NCBI RefSeq assembly: GCF_004025325.1
Contig: NZ_RSFE01000005.1
Span: forward strand, 1-64,000
Reading direction: 5' to 3'
DNA: 64,000 bases
Origin: Pseudidiomarina gelatinasegens
Lineage (GTDB): Bacteria > Pseudomonadota > Gammaproteobacteria > Enterobacterales > Alteromonadaceae
Part shown: positions 1 to 8,292 of the stretch, one piece after another
How the letters are laid out: every line of letters starts with the position of its first letter
Position numbering within the stretch: the stretch's first letter is position 1
The notes under the pieces: model-generated
Databases searched by the model: none
Seen by the model: the letters and a program-made list of their open reading frames with translations, nothing else
What the model was told of the DNA's origin: nothing
Program-made: the position numbers and the translations under genes

Positions 1-127
1 ACTTTAATGGTCACAACCATCTCCTGAGTTAACATCGAAAGCGGCCTCTTGAGAAAAACCGCTAGTTTACTTCAGGGGGTCAATTTTCAATTGCCGTTAG
101 GGGGTCATTTTTACACTGCCGGTAACA
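1..127. mobile_element. End of an insertion sequence (IS21-like terminus)
   Basis: Only the last part of the element is inside the window. It shows two spaced copies of the motif GGGGGTCA followed by TTTT (about 75-83 and 100-107) and ends near 127; on the minus strand the end reads TGTTACCGGCAGTG. Repeated internal motifs near a TG-starting end are typical of IS21-family termini. No transposase is visible, so the family is a guess from end structure. The element cuts the short reading frame that follows. Confidence 0.4.
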
Positions 128-242
128 GAAGGATCTCAGAGTACCAATACTGTGTAATCTCCCCGATAATTTTGCCGACATTATTGAGCGTTTAGCCAAA
201 CAGCAAGATCTAATTAATAGCTTTTTGAACAAGCGGCGTTAA
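126..242 (+). pseudogene. 3' remnant of an unidentified gene
   Basis: An open frame of 38 codons begins directly at the IS end and stops at 240-242. It has no start codon or ribosome binding site, so it looks like the C-terminal tail of a gene interrupted by the IS. The readable tail contains NFADIIERLAKQQDLI and ends in FLNKRR, a short helical, basic sequence. I do not recognise the family. Bases 243-344 show nothing I can name. Confidence 0.25.
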
Positions 243-344
243 TGTCAATAAAGCCTTTCCTAAACGCCGTATTTATCTCGCATACTTTCTTTTTAAAGAT
301 GCGATCGTTTGCATTTCAGTAGACTCTTTCATCTTGAGCCCCTC

Positions 345-396
345 TTACCGAAGGCTGGTTTTGAAGTTCTCGATATTTGGAACAAAGCGCTCTCGG

Positions 397-425
<29 letters not shown>
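345..425 (-). CDS. Short leader ORF (26 aa) of the element right end, copy 1
   Basis: This small frame begins MRNTKTHGNN. Its start is preceded by GAGGGG seven bases upstream and a TATAAT hexamer at 455-460. The first ten codons and everything upstream recur at 12389-12755, but the downstream sequence differs, and here the frame closes after 26 codons. It may be the start of a larger gene lost when the left neighbour inserted. Function unknown. That it is translated is inferred from the promoter and Shine-Dalgarno alone. Confidence 0.35.
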
Positions 426-767
<342 letters not shown>

Positions 768-825
768 TTAATAGTATGTAGACAAGTAGTACTTACTAAC
801 TAAGAGGCCAGCACCCCAAGGGGTT

Positions 826-1422
826 ACTACGAACAGACGTGACTTTCTCCAACGCGCCGCAGCCCTTGTGGCGATGGCGCGGATCTTTGGGGTGGATTGT
901 ATTGTCGATGCTGCCCATTCGTGGGGCCAGATGAACTTTGATCTAAACGATTTAGGAGCTGATTTTGTTGGTTTTAACCTACATAAATGGATGGGAGCGC
1001 CGTTAGGCGCAGGGGTGATGTACATCAAATCGACACGCCTCGCCGATATCGCTCCTGCTAGCGGTGACAACGTTTGGTTGCAAGAGCAAGCGGCCAGTCA
1101 TAACGACCGTGGTTTCACCTATAAAAGAATCCACACCGGTACTTTCAACTACGCTGCGTGGCTAAGCGTCCCTACGGCTCTCGCCTATCGCGACACTATC
1201 GGTGCTGAATTAATTGCTGCACGCTTACGCTACCTACGCCACTACTGGACCAGCCAAGTGGGTTCTCACGTTCAAGTGATAGGTAGCCAACATGTCGATA
1301 ATTTTGCCGGCATTGGCGCCTTTCGCCTCAACGGCCTTGCCGCCGGGTCCTGCCTGCGCATCACGCCGGCGCTATTCACCAGCACCGCCGAACTCGACAC
1401 CTTGCTACACGCCCTCACTTGA
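826..1422 (+). pseudogene. Class V aminotransferase with Tat signal, internally deleted
   Basis: The frame contains a twin-arginine motif NRRDFLQ, then jumps straight into the middle of a PLP-dependent class V aminotransferase (isopenicillin-N-epimerase/cysteine-desulfurase-like). It keeps VDAAHSWGQ and the PLP-lysine region NLHKWMGAPLG. Normal proteins of this type have roughly 400-430 residues; here about 190 are left. One in-frame deletion lies near 867 after the Tat signal, and a second near 1342, between FRLNGLAA and GSCLRIT. The original ATG seems lost; the best remaining start is GTG at 868. The stop codon lies inside the palindromic repeat that follows. Almost certainly inactive, because much of the cofactor domain and the C-terminal domain is missing. 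Confidence 0.75.
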
Positions 1423-1494
1423 GGAACTTGCAGACCCACCTCCGGACCTCCCTCCGGAGCCACCTGCGGCCCCAGCTACGTAGCTGGGGCCGCA
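1419..1494. repeat. REP-like palindromic unit, copy 1, plus a 30-bp palindrome
   Basis: Bases 1419-1446 are identical over 28 bp to 9462-9489, and both copies start on the last bases of a stop codon of an unrelated gene. Here the right arm of the hairpin is replaced by another unit: 1465-1494 is a perfect 30-bp palindrome with arms TGCGGCCCCAGCTAC. The pair looks like a chimera of two REP-type elements and may act as a terminator between the aminotransferase remnant and the convergent cyclase gene. Confidence 0.65.
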
Positions 1495-1534
1495 AGTCCC
1501 TCCAAGTCCCTGCAGACAGAAAAGAGCAACAAGC

Positions 1535-2569
1535 CTACTTAATCACAATCGGGTTAATCGGCGAGCCTGAGCCGCGTTCCATTTTCAGCGGCGCCGCGGT
1601 GAACATAAAGGTATACTGGCCATCTTTGGCGCTATCTGCAGCCAAATCGTCCAGCCAATACAACTCGCTCAGCACCACACCTAAATCACGAATAAGCGCA
1701 CCATGTAAAGGGATCACGTAATCGTCACCCTCAATCTTTTGTGGTACCAATTCAACCGCTAAGTTATCCGCCGCAATCACCGGAATTTCCATCTGATCAA
1801 TCCAGCGCACCAACTCTTTGCTGTAACACAAACCTGGCTCGGTGGTAGCGCTCCATGGCGCATCTGGCGCATCGCTATAAAAACGGCCAACGGAGCCCGT
1901 ACGAATCAGCAAAATATCACGCTTTTCAAGCGTTACACCTTGGGCCTTTGCTGTCTCTTTCAGATCTTGCAAAGTCACGCAACTGCTAGGTGGCAAACGC
2001 CCGGCATCGCCGCCTTTACGTAAACCAACATCCAGCAACACCCCGCGTCCAACAATACCGTGACTCGCCAAGCTACCAATATCCACATGGTCATGCCCAT
2101 GCACCGTACTATCAGCGCTCACCCCACCGTAAACTTGGTCACCGTACCAAGCGTGGCCTAACGCATCCATGTGCGTGGTTCCTTGCAGATACATAAATAC
2201 CGCATCATCAGAATACTTCACGCCACCCGCCAGTTTATCCAACTTACCGGTGTCGTACATGCTCTCATCTTGAGTCATATAGTGCATGGCCGGCACTCGA
2301 CCAGGAAAGACCGGTCCCACGCCATGTATCATCGGCAACTGTAAAGTAAATGTCTTACCTTGCTTCACAGCTTTTACCCCACGCATCGCCTGCGCGTCAT
2401 CGAGGTAATTCAGCGCACCAATTTGGTCGTCATCTCCCCATTTGCCCCAGTTCTTCGGCATATCGGCCTGTAATTTCTCAATCGGTGTTTGTTGTGCCAG
2501 AGCTGCTGTTGATAAACCCATCAGCATGGCTGCAATCGCTACTGGTAGTACTTTCTTTGTTGTTTTCAT
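1535..2569 (-). CDS. Secreted cyclase-family metal-dependent hydrolase
   Basis: 344 residues with a clear Sec signal peptide (about 1-25, cleaved after STAALA), so periplasmic. The body matches the cyclase family (PF04199; kynurenine formamidase and isatin hydrolase relatives), which uses Mn or Zn to open cyclic amides or lactones. The metal motif appears as TTHMDALGHAW, a variant of HxGTHxDxxxH. The start at 2569 has AAGGA upstream. It lies 32 bp downstream of the dehydrogenase gene on the same strand and is probably the last gene of that operon. If the pathway handles a hydroxy-acid, this enzyme could release it from a lactone or amide in the periplasm; that role is inference. The C-terminal region is complete. 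Confidence 0.8.
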   Translation of the reverse strand: MKTTKKVLPVAIAAMLMGLSTAALAQQTPIEKLQADMPKNWGKWGDDDQIGALNYLDDAQAMRGVKAVKQGKTFTLQLPMIHGVGPVFPGRVPAMHYMTQDESMYDTGKLDKLAGGVKYSDDAVFMYLQGTTHMDALGHAWYGDQVYGGVSADSTVHGHDHVDIGSLASHGIVGRGVLLDVGLRKGGDAGRLPPSSCVTLQDLKETAKAQGVTLEKRDILLIRTGSVGRFYSDAPDAPWSATTEPGLCYSKELVRWIDQMEIPVIAADNLAVELVPQKIEGDDYVIPLHGALIRDLGVVLSELYWLDDLAADSAKDGQYTFMFTAAPLKMERGSGSPINPIVIK

Positions 2570-2601
2570 AATGTAAGTCCTTATTGTTATTGGAATAAAA
2601 C

Positions 2602-4044
2602 TTAGTTACTCAATTTAATGTATTTGGTTTCGAGATATTCCTCGATCCCTTGACGGCCGCCTTCACGACCCATACCCGACGCTTTGACTCCGCCAAATGG
2701 CACCGCAGCATCTGAGATAAGGCCCGTGTTGACACCCACCATGCCTACCTCAAGCTCTCGTGCAAAGCGTTGAATTCGTTTCAAATCTTGGCTGTAGACA
2801 TAGGCAGCCAAGCCGGCCTCCTGCTGGCGTAACTGTTGAATTAATTGGGTCTCGTCAGTAAAGCGCACCAAAGGTGCTACCGGCCCAAAAATCTCCTCTT
2901 GCACGCACTCCATAGCAAAACTGGCGTCAGCCAATACCGTGGGTAAAAACCAATTAGCATCGCTCTGCCAACGTTTACCACCGCATAACAGCTTGGCCCC
3001 TTTGGTGAGCGCATCTAACAACAGCTTTTCGACTTTATGTAGGGCCGCCCGGTTGATCAGCGGCCCAATCGTGACATCAGTCTGATCGCCAGAGCCCAAG
3101 CGCAACTGCTGCACCTTCTCAACTAAGCGTTCAGCAAATGGCTGATACACCTCATCGGCAATAAACAGGGCATTGGCGCACACGCAGGTTTGCCCAGCAT
3201 TACGAAACTTAGCCGCAATAGCTCCATCCACCGCAGCCTCAATATCCGCATCGGCGCAAACAATAAAAGGAGCATTACCACCCAGTTCTAGCGACAGTCG
3301 CTTCAAGGTTGGAGCACATTGAGCCATCAACAAACGCCCCACCGCAGTCGAGCCAGTAAAACTCAACTTACGAACCTGCTTGGAAGCCGTTAATTGAGCT
3401 CCTACCTGCTGTGCATCGCCGGTGATCACATTCAGCACCCCTGCTGGTAGCCCCGCGCGTTGCGCGAGCTCAGCCAAAGCCAATGCTGTAAAAGGTGTGT
3501 CCGGCGCTGGTTTAACAATCATGGTGCAGCCCGCAGCTAAGGCCGGCGCTACCTTCCGAGTGATCATCGCCGCCGGAAAATTCCATGGTGTAATAGCCGC
3601 ACACACCCCTACCGGCTCTTTAACGACCAACATCGATAATGGGGTTTCGCCGTAGGGCAAGGTCGCCCCACCATCAAGCAGGCTCGGCTGCGCAAACCAT
3701 TGAATGTAGCTCGCAGCATAAGTTATCTCACCGAGCGCTTCAGCCAACGGCTTACCCTGCTCCAGCGTCAAAATCCGCGCCAAGCGCTCGCGCTCAGCCA
3801 TAATCAACTCATACCAAGCCAGCAATAGGCCACAACGCTCACGAACCGGTACCTCCCGCCACAGGTAATAGGCTTGTTCGGCAGCAGCAATACAGGCCTC
3901 AACTTGCGCGCTATTGAGTTGTGGCACCGTGCCTAAGCACTCTCCTGTTGCTGGGTTGACGACCTCCTCTACCGCATCGGCATCAAGCCACTGGCCATTC
4001 ACAAATGCCTGCTGGCGTAACTCAATTACGTCGTTTTTAAACAT
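2602..4044 (-). CDS. NAD(P)-dependent succinate-semialdehyde-type dehydrogenase
   Basis: 480 residues, full length for the aldehyde dehydrogenase superfamily and closest in style to GabD. Visible are the cofactor region WNFPAAMITRK (about 154-164), the general base in LELGG (Glu about 253) and the nucleophile in GQTCVCAN (Cys about 287, with a second Cys two residues on, as in GabD). It would oxidise an aldehyde, plausibly succinate semialdehyde, to the acid in the cytoplasm. The start overlaps the end of the sigma-54 regulator by 8 bp and has GGAG upstream, so the two are translationally coupled. The neighbouring iron alcohol dehydrogenase would supply the aldehyde. The exact substrate is inferred. 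Confidence 0.85.
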   Translation of the reverse strand: MFKNDVIELRQQAFVNGQWLDADAVEEVVNPATGECLGTVPQLNSAQVEACIAAAEQAYYLWREVPVRERCGLLLAWYELIMAERERLARILTLEQGKPLAEALGEITYAASYIQWFAQPSLLDGGATLPYGETPLSMLVVKEPVGVCAAITPWNFPAAMITRKVAPALAAGCTMIVKPAPDTPFTALALAELAQRAGLPAGVLNVITGDAQQVGAQLTASKQVRKLSFTGSTAVGRLLMAQCAPTLKRLSLELGGNAPFIVCADADIEAAVDGAIAAKFRNAGQTCVCANALFIADEVYQPFAERLVEKVQQLRLGSGDQTDVTIGPLINRAALHKVEKLLLDALTKGAKLLCGGKRWQSDANWFLPTVLADASFAMECVQEEIFGPVAPLVRFTDETQLIQQLRQQEAGLAAYVYSQDLKRIQRFARELEVGMVGVNTGLISDAAVPFGGVKASGMGREGGRQGIEEYLETKYIKLSN

Positions 4045-5416
4045 CTTTAAACTCCACTGTATTGCGGTTTTCCACAGCTTGCTGGGCCCGCCAGCGTTGT
4101 TGCTTTTTCACCAAAGTAGACTGATCAATGCCCAGCGCTGCCGCCGCTTGGCGGGTAGTGCCGTACATGGCGAGGGCCTGCTCAATCAGCTCGCGCTCTA
4201 AACCTTCTACTTGTTCTTTTAAACTCATACCAAGGGCCGTAAAACCTGTATCTACTCGCATTTCGCGTGGCAGTTGGCCCGTGGTAATCAGCGATTGCTC
4301 TGCAGTCACCACCAGTCGCTCAGTCAGGTTAATCAGCTCACGAATGTTGCCCGGCCAGTGATAGCGTTGTAACCGAGCAATCACATCGCTGTGCCAACGA
4401 CAGTCAAACTCGTACTTAGCATTAAAATGGCTTAGATAATGCTGCAACAAGGCTTCAACTTCTTCAGCCCGCTCGCGCAGCGGCGGCAATTCCAGTGGCA
4501 CCACACTCAAGCGATACAACAAATCTTCACGAAATTGGCGCTGTGCCACCAATTCATGCAAGTTATGATGGGTTGCAGAAATCAACCTGAAATTGGTATT
4601 TTTGAATTGAATGCCACCAACCGGAATAAACCGGTTTTCAGCAATCACTTTGAGCAGTTTGGCTTGCAAGCTGAGTGGTAAATCGCCAATCTCATCAAGA
4701 AATAAAGTGCCGTTATTAGCGGCCTCCAACAGCCCCGTCTTGCCTTTCTGAGCAGCCCCAGTAAAGGCCCCCGGCACATAGCCGAACAATTCTGCTTCTA
4801 ACAGACTCTCTGGCATGGCAGCACAATTCAACTCAATAAAGGGCCCTTGCGCCACGGCACTGTAATCATGAATGGTGCGCGCCAGTAACGTCTTACCAGT
4901 GCCGGTTTCACCCTGAATCAGAACCTTGGCGGCGGTGGGAGCAACTCGTTTGGCGAGATCGTAGCAACGCTGGGTTGCCCGACTGATAATCACCGCATCG
5001 TTGGCCTCGTGCGCACCATAATGGTCACGCACATGTAAGATCTGCTCCAACTGTTCTTCGGCGCGTTTGGCCTGCAGCAACTCGGTAACGTCACGCACGG
5101 TCGTAACTATGTATTCAATTCGCCCTTGCGGGTCGAACATGGGCGTACCCGAGACTAAAATCTTATGATCATTGCCAATGGTCTGAGTGAGCGTGACCGG
5201 ACCTTGCTCTTTCAACACCTCCAACGACACCGAACGCGAGATGTAGCCTCGCTGTACCACTTCAGACATGTGTAAGCCCACGAGCGCACTACGTGGGATG
5301 CGGGTAATACGCTCGTACGCCTTATTCACAGTGACCGTCACGCCATGACCATCGGTGATATAGACACCATCACTTAACGCATCAATCACTCGCTGTAAAT
5401 TATCGCCGGACATCAT
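4037..5416 (-). CDS. Sigma-54-dependent enhancer-binding activator with PAS domain
   Basis: 459 residues. An N-terminal PAS sensor (about 10-115) is followed by a short linker and the AAA+ domain with Walker A GETGTGKT (169-176), the sigma-54 contact loop GAFTGA (216-221) and Walker B TLFLDEIGD (about 237-245). A C-terminal Fis-type helix-turn-helix lies around TRQAAAALGIDQSTLVKK. ATG 5416 is chosen because AAGGGAG lies 8 bases upstream; it overlaps the permease stop (ATGA). It sits inside the catabolic operon it probably controls, and two sigma-54 promoters with a shared palindromic enhancer lie at 8001-8219. The PAS domain presumably senses the substrate; the ligand is unknown. Confidence 0.88.
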   Translation of the reverse strand: MMSGDNLQRVIDALSDGVYITDGHGVTVTVNKAYERITRIPRSALVGLHMSEVVQRGYISRSVSLEVLKEQGPVTLTQTIGNDHKILVSGTPMFDPQGRIEYIVTTVRDVTELLQAKRAEEQLEQILHVRDHYGAHEANDAVIISRATQRCYDLAKRVAPTAAKVLIQGETGTGKTLLARTIHDYSAVAQGPFIELNCAAMPESLLEAELFGYVPGAFTGAAQKGKTGLLEAANNGTLFLDEIGDLPLSLQAKLLKVIAENRFIPVGGIQFKNTNFRLISATHHNLHELVAQRQFREDLLYRLSVVPLELPPLRERAEEVEALLQHYLSHFNAKYEFDCRWHSDVIARLQRYHWPGNIRELINLTERLVVTAEQSLITTGQLPREMRVDTGFTALGMSLKEQVEGLERELIEQALAMYGTTRQAAAALGIDQSTLVKKQQRWRAQQAVENRNTVEFKDV

Positions 5417-6756
5417 GCTCGTTGCTCCCTTAGGCGCCAGCCGTACACTAAAAAGCACAGCAACAGCCCAGCTGCAAAGGCCCAAGTAGCACCTTTCACC
5501 ACCAAAATGGCAGCAATCACCCCAGCAATCCCTAAATCACGCTCGGAGCGTGCTTCTTGAATGCCAATACGCACGCTCACATAGCCTTGAATAAGCAGAG
5601 TGAGCGCTAAAGCGATCCCCAAAATCGGCTGCACCAAACTCACCACCGGCAACAACAACAAGCCGGTATTGGTGCCCCAACGAAATGAGCCGGCGCCACC
5701 AAAAATCGAGTCCATCGCTTGCCGCCCCTTTTTGAAGCGCTCCACAATCACCACATGCATGGCCGCCCACAAGGGTCCGCACATAGTCACATCGGGTCCG
5801 ATCACGCTCATGCCGAGGTTACGCGCACCAAAGATTAAATGCGCACGATTAGGGTCGTAATCAATTTTCTCATCTTGGCGCACCTCGTCTGCTTCATCCA
5901 AGATAGCCTTGCTTTGCAACACATCACCAAACAACACAATGTACGCCGCAAGCACCGTCGGAATCGCACTCAAGTACATACTCCAAGGCGGAAAACCCAC
6001 TCCGAACAAGGTGTACTGACTAAACATGGTGGCAAAATCAGGCGAGGTAAAACCCCACTCCAACTGCGGCCAAGGCGCTTCTGAAAACAGCGGGGCCAGC
6101 ACAATCGCCAAGGCAATAATCGGGAAAATACCTAGCTTACCTAACGCCGCAAACACCCAATGACGATCTTGCAAGGCCGCAAAATGCTTAGAAAAGATCA
6201 GATAAAAGGCAATACCCACCGCAATAGAAATGGTAAATGGATAACTTTCAAAGCGCCCGCCATCGTCAAACACCACAGCAACCGCTGCTAGCCCAGCCCC
6301 CATAATAATGCCGGCTTTGATGGCGCTAGGTATCAACTGCACTACCCGCTTAGCAGCGCCCGAGGCGCCCAGCAAAATAGCAAACAACCCCAGCAACATC
6401 TGAAACGCAATCAATGCATGCACCCGCGCCTCACCTTCCGGGAACATCGACACATACATCATCAGTAACGGAATCGCTGGGGTTATCCACCCAGGGACCA
6501 CAGGATCACCAAGCAAATGGTGCAGTAAATAAAACAAACCATTGAGCACCACAATCGCTAACGCCGCCTCGAACGGCATGCCCAGCAGTTCGGTCATTAA
6601 CGAGATGGCGGCAAGATCAACCGCACACATCAACAGCCCTTGAAAATAGTCCGGCCATTCAAAGCGATAATGCACAAACGGCAACCGCACTTTAAACGGA
6701 CCCAGGGCAAAAAACGGTGCTTCAGCGCCGCTAACGCGTTGTTTCCATAACGACAT
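5413..6756 (-). CDS. Multi-pass permease of the catabolic operon
   Basis: 447 residues with roughly a dozen hydrophobic segments, so an inner-membrane transporter. The sequence layout (LIPSAIKAGIIMGAG in the middle, GPDVTMCGPLW towards the second half) resembles the NCS2/SulP-like permease fold, but I cannot assign a characterised substrate. ATG 6756 is preceded by AAGGAG that overlaps the stop region of the alcohol dehydrogenase; a longer upstream frame exists but has no ribosome site. Its stop overlaps the regulator start. Because it lies between the dehydrogenase and regulator genes, it most likely imports the compound that these enzymes oxidise. Confidence 0.7.
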   Translation of the reverse strand: MSLWKQRVSGAEAPFFALGPFKVRLPFVHYRFEWPDYFQGLLMCAVDLAAISLMTELLGMPFEAALAIVVLNGLFYLLHHLLGDPVVPGWITPAIPLLMMYVSMFPEGEARVHALIAFQMLLGLFAILLGASGAAKRVVQLIPSAIKAGIIMGAGLAAVAVVFDDGGRFESYPFTISIAVGIAFYLIFSKHFAALQDRHWVFAALGKLGIFPIIALAIVLAPLFSEAPWPQLEWGFTSPDFATMFSQYTLFGVGFPPWSMYLSAIPTVLAAYIVLFGDVLQSKAILDEADEVRQDEKIDYDPNRAHLIFGARNLGMSVIGPDVTMCGPLWAAMHVVIVERFKKGRQAMDSIFGGAGSFRWGTNTGLLLLPVVSLVQPILGIALALTLLIQGYVSVRIGIQEARSERDLGIAGVIAAILVVKGATWAFAAGLLLCFLVYGWRLREQRA

Positions 6757-6766
6757 CAGAGGCTCC

Positions 6767-7930
6767 TTAGTAGGCTTCGCGATAAATGGCTTCGATATCT
6801 TGCACCGAGAGCTCGCGTGGATTATTGCGCAATAGCCGAGTGACCCCACTTGCGGCTTCCGCAAGCTCAGGTAAGGCCGACTCAGGGATGTCAAACTCGC
6901 GCAGTTGCGCCGGAATATTGACCGCCGCACACAACACCTGCATTTGCTGTAAGACATAATCCCCAGCCGCTTCTACGCTGATACTATCGGCCGCACCAAA
7001 AGCTTTGGCTAATTCGACAAAGCGCTCAGGACAAGCCGCTTGGTTCCAACGCATCACTGGCACCAACATCACCGCATTGCTCATACCGTGTGACAAATGA
7101 TAACGGCCTCCTAGCGGGTACGCCAAAGCATGAACAGCACCCACCCCAGCGTTACCAAAAGCCAGCCCAGCCATCAAACTGGCGGTGGCCATTTCTTCGC
7201 GGGCGACCATGTTGTCAGGCTCTTGATAAGCCTGCACCAAACTGGCTTTGATTTTACGGATAGCCGCCAACGAATAGGGCTCGGTTAACGCCGTCGCAAA
7301 TCTTGAAAGGTAACTTTCTACGGCATGCACCAACGCATCAATACCGCTGGCCGCAGTAACACCTGGCGGACAGCTCAGCGTGAGCTCTGGCGCCACAATG
7401 GCCACATCAGGCAACATCTCATTACTCACAATGCCCTTTTTTAACTGGGCTTGGGTGTCAGCCAAAATAGAAATGTTGGTGACTTCTGAGCCGGTACCTG
7501 CGGTAGTAGGTAAACAAATCAGCGGATATTGCCGAGGTTTCACTTGGTCTTCACCGAACAGCTCCGCTAACGGGCGCGTATCACCAGCGTAAACCGCCAC
7601 GGCCTTGGCCGTATCCATGGCACTACCGCCACCAATCGCCACAATGCCATCGCAACCTTCTGCCACAAACAGCTCGCGACAGGCTTCAACCACCGCCATC
7701 TCAGGTTCAGCAGAAATCGCATCAAAGACAGTCACTTGATGCACACCAGCTTGGTTTAACTGGGCGGTAACCGTAGCGATAATGCCCGCCTCACTCACCC
7801 CGCGATCACTCACCAATAACGGGCGCTGCATAGCAAGCAGTTGCATCTCGTGCGCCAACTGATGACTAGCATGGGCGCCAGTTAGCAACCGTCGAGCGGT
7901 TTTAAAGGTTTGAACCGTTGAAGTACTCAT
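6767..7930 (-). CDS. Iron-containing alcohol dehydrogenase (4-hydroxybutyrate-type)
   Basis: 387 residues, normal for group III iron alcohol dehydrogenases. Visible are the nucleotide motif GGGSAMDTAK, the GTGSEVTN loop and the metal ligands in GIDALVHAVESY and HALAYPLGGRYHLSHG (Asp and three His). It would oxidise a primary alcohol or hydroxy-acid with NAD, giving the aldehyde used by the dehydrogenase at 2602-4044. Start 7930 follows GAGGAAG; a 70-codon upstream extension has no such site and is low-complexity. It is the first gene of the leftward operon and has a sigma-54 promoter at 8001-8018. Pairing with a semialdehyde dehydrogenase suggests 4-hydroxybutyrate as substrate; that is inference. 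Confidence 0.85.
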   Translation of the reverse strand: MSTSTVQTFKTARRLLTGAHASHQLAHEMQLLAMQRPLLVSDRGVSEAGIIATVTAQLNQAGVHQVTVFDAISAEPEMAVVEACRELFVAEGCDGIVAIGGGSAMDTAKAVAVYAGDTRPLAELFGEDQVKPRQYPLICLPTTAGTGSEVTNISILADTQAQLKKGIVSNEMLPDVAIVAPELTLSCPPGVTAASGIDALVHAVESYLSRFATALTEPYSLAAIRKIKASLVQAYQEPDNMVAREEMATASLMAGLAFGNAGVGAVHALAYPLGGRYHLSHGMSNAVMLVPVMRWNQAACPERFVELAKAFGAADSISVEAAGDYVLQQMQVLCAAVNIPAQLREFDIPESALPELAEAASGVTRLLRNNPRELSVQDIEAIYREAY

Positions 7931-8000
7931 GATCTTCCTCTCGTTGTTCTTGTTCTTATTATTGGCGTTCGATAGTCGGTACCTTGGATGACAAACATAG

Positions 8001-8018
8001 ATGCAAACGACGTACCAA
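8001..8018 (-). promoter_or_regulatory. Sigma-54 promoter of the leftward catabolic operon
   Basis: On the minus strand the site reads TTGGTACGTCGTTTGCAT, matching the -24/-12 consensus (TGGCAC-N5-TTGCA) with GG and GC separated by exactly 10 bases and one substitution (T for C). It lies about 70 bases upstream of the alcohol dehydrogenase start and about 75 bp from the enhancer palindromes. Confidence 0.7.
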
Positions 8019-8090
8019 CTTTTACAATATTTATAACACCATGTTTTTAAATGCTTTTTTGTTTCAAGCCTAAGAGTCTCGCCCATCTTG

Positions 8091-8140
8091 TTGATGACAA
8101 TTATCATCAAGCTACACCCAACGATGACATTTGTCATCAA
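8091..8140. promoter_or_regulatory. Shared enhancer: two GATGACA-type palindromes
   Basis: Site 1, TTGATGACAATTATCATCAA (8091-8110), is a near-perfect palindrome. Site 2, GATGACATTTGTCATC (8123-8138), has perfect 7-bp arms. Their centres are 30 bp apart, about three helical turns, and they lie roughly 75-110 bp from both divergent sigma-54 promoters. This is the expected geometry of upstream activating sites for the activator encoded at 4037-5416. That this protein binds here is inferred from position. Confidence 0.7.
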
Positions 8141-8202
8141 GATTGTTTGTATCTCAAAAAATAAATAGCTTTAAAAACATATAGTTATAAATAGCTACCG
8201 AC

Positions 8203-8219
8203 TTGGCACAGCCATTGCA
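8203..8219 (+). promoter_or_regulatory. Sigma-54 promoter of the porin gene
   Basis: The site TTGGCACAGCCATTGCA fits the sigma-54 consensus completely, with GG at 8205-8206 and GC at 8217-8218 separated by 10 bases. It faces the porin gene and leaves a leader of roughly 60 bases. Confidence 0.85.
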
Positions 8220-8292
8220 CCTGTTACCCACATCAGCATCATCTCATTCTGAGAGCTGTCACCAACGATAATAACAACAAGAGGCAATGGTT

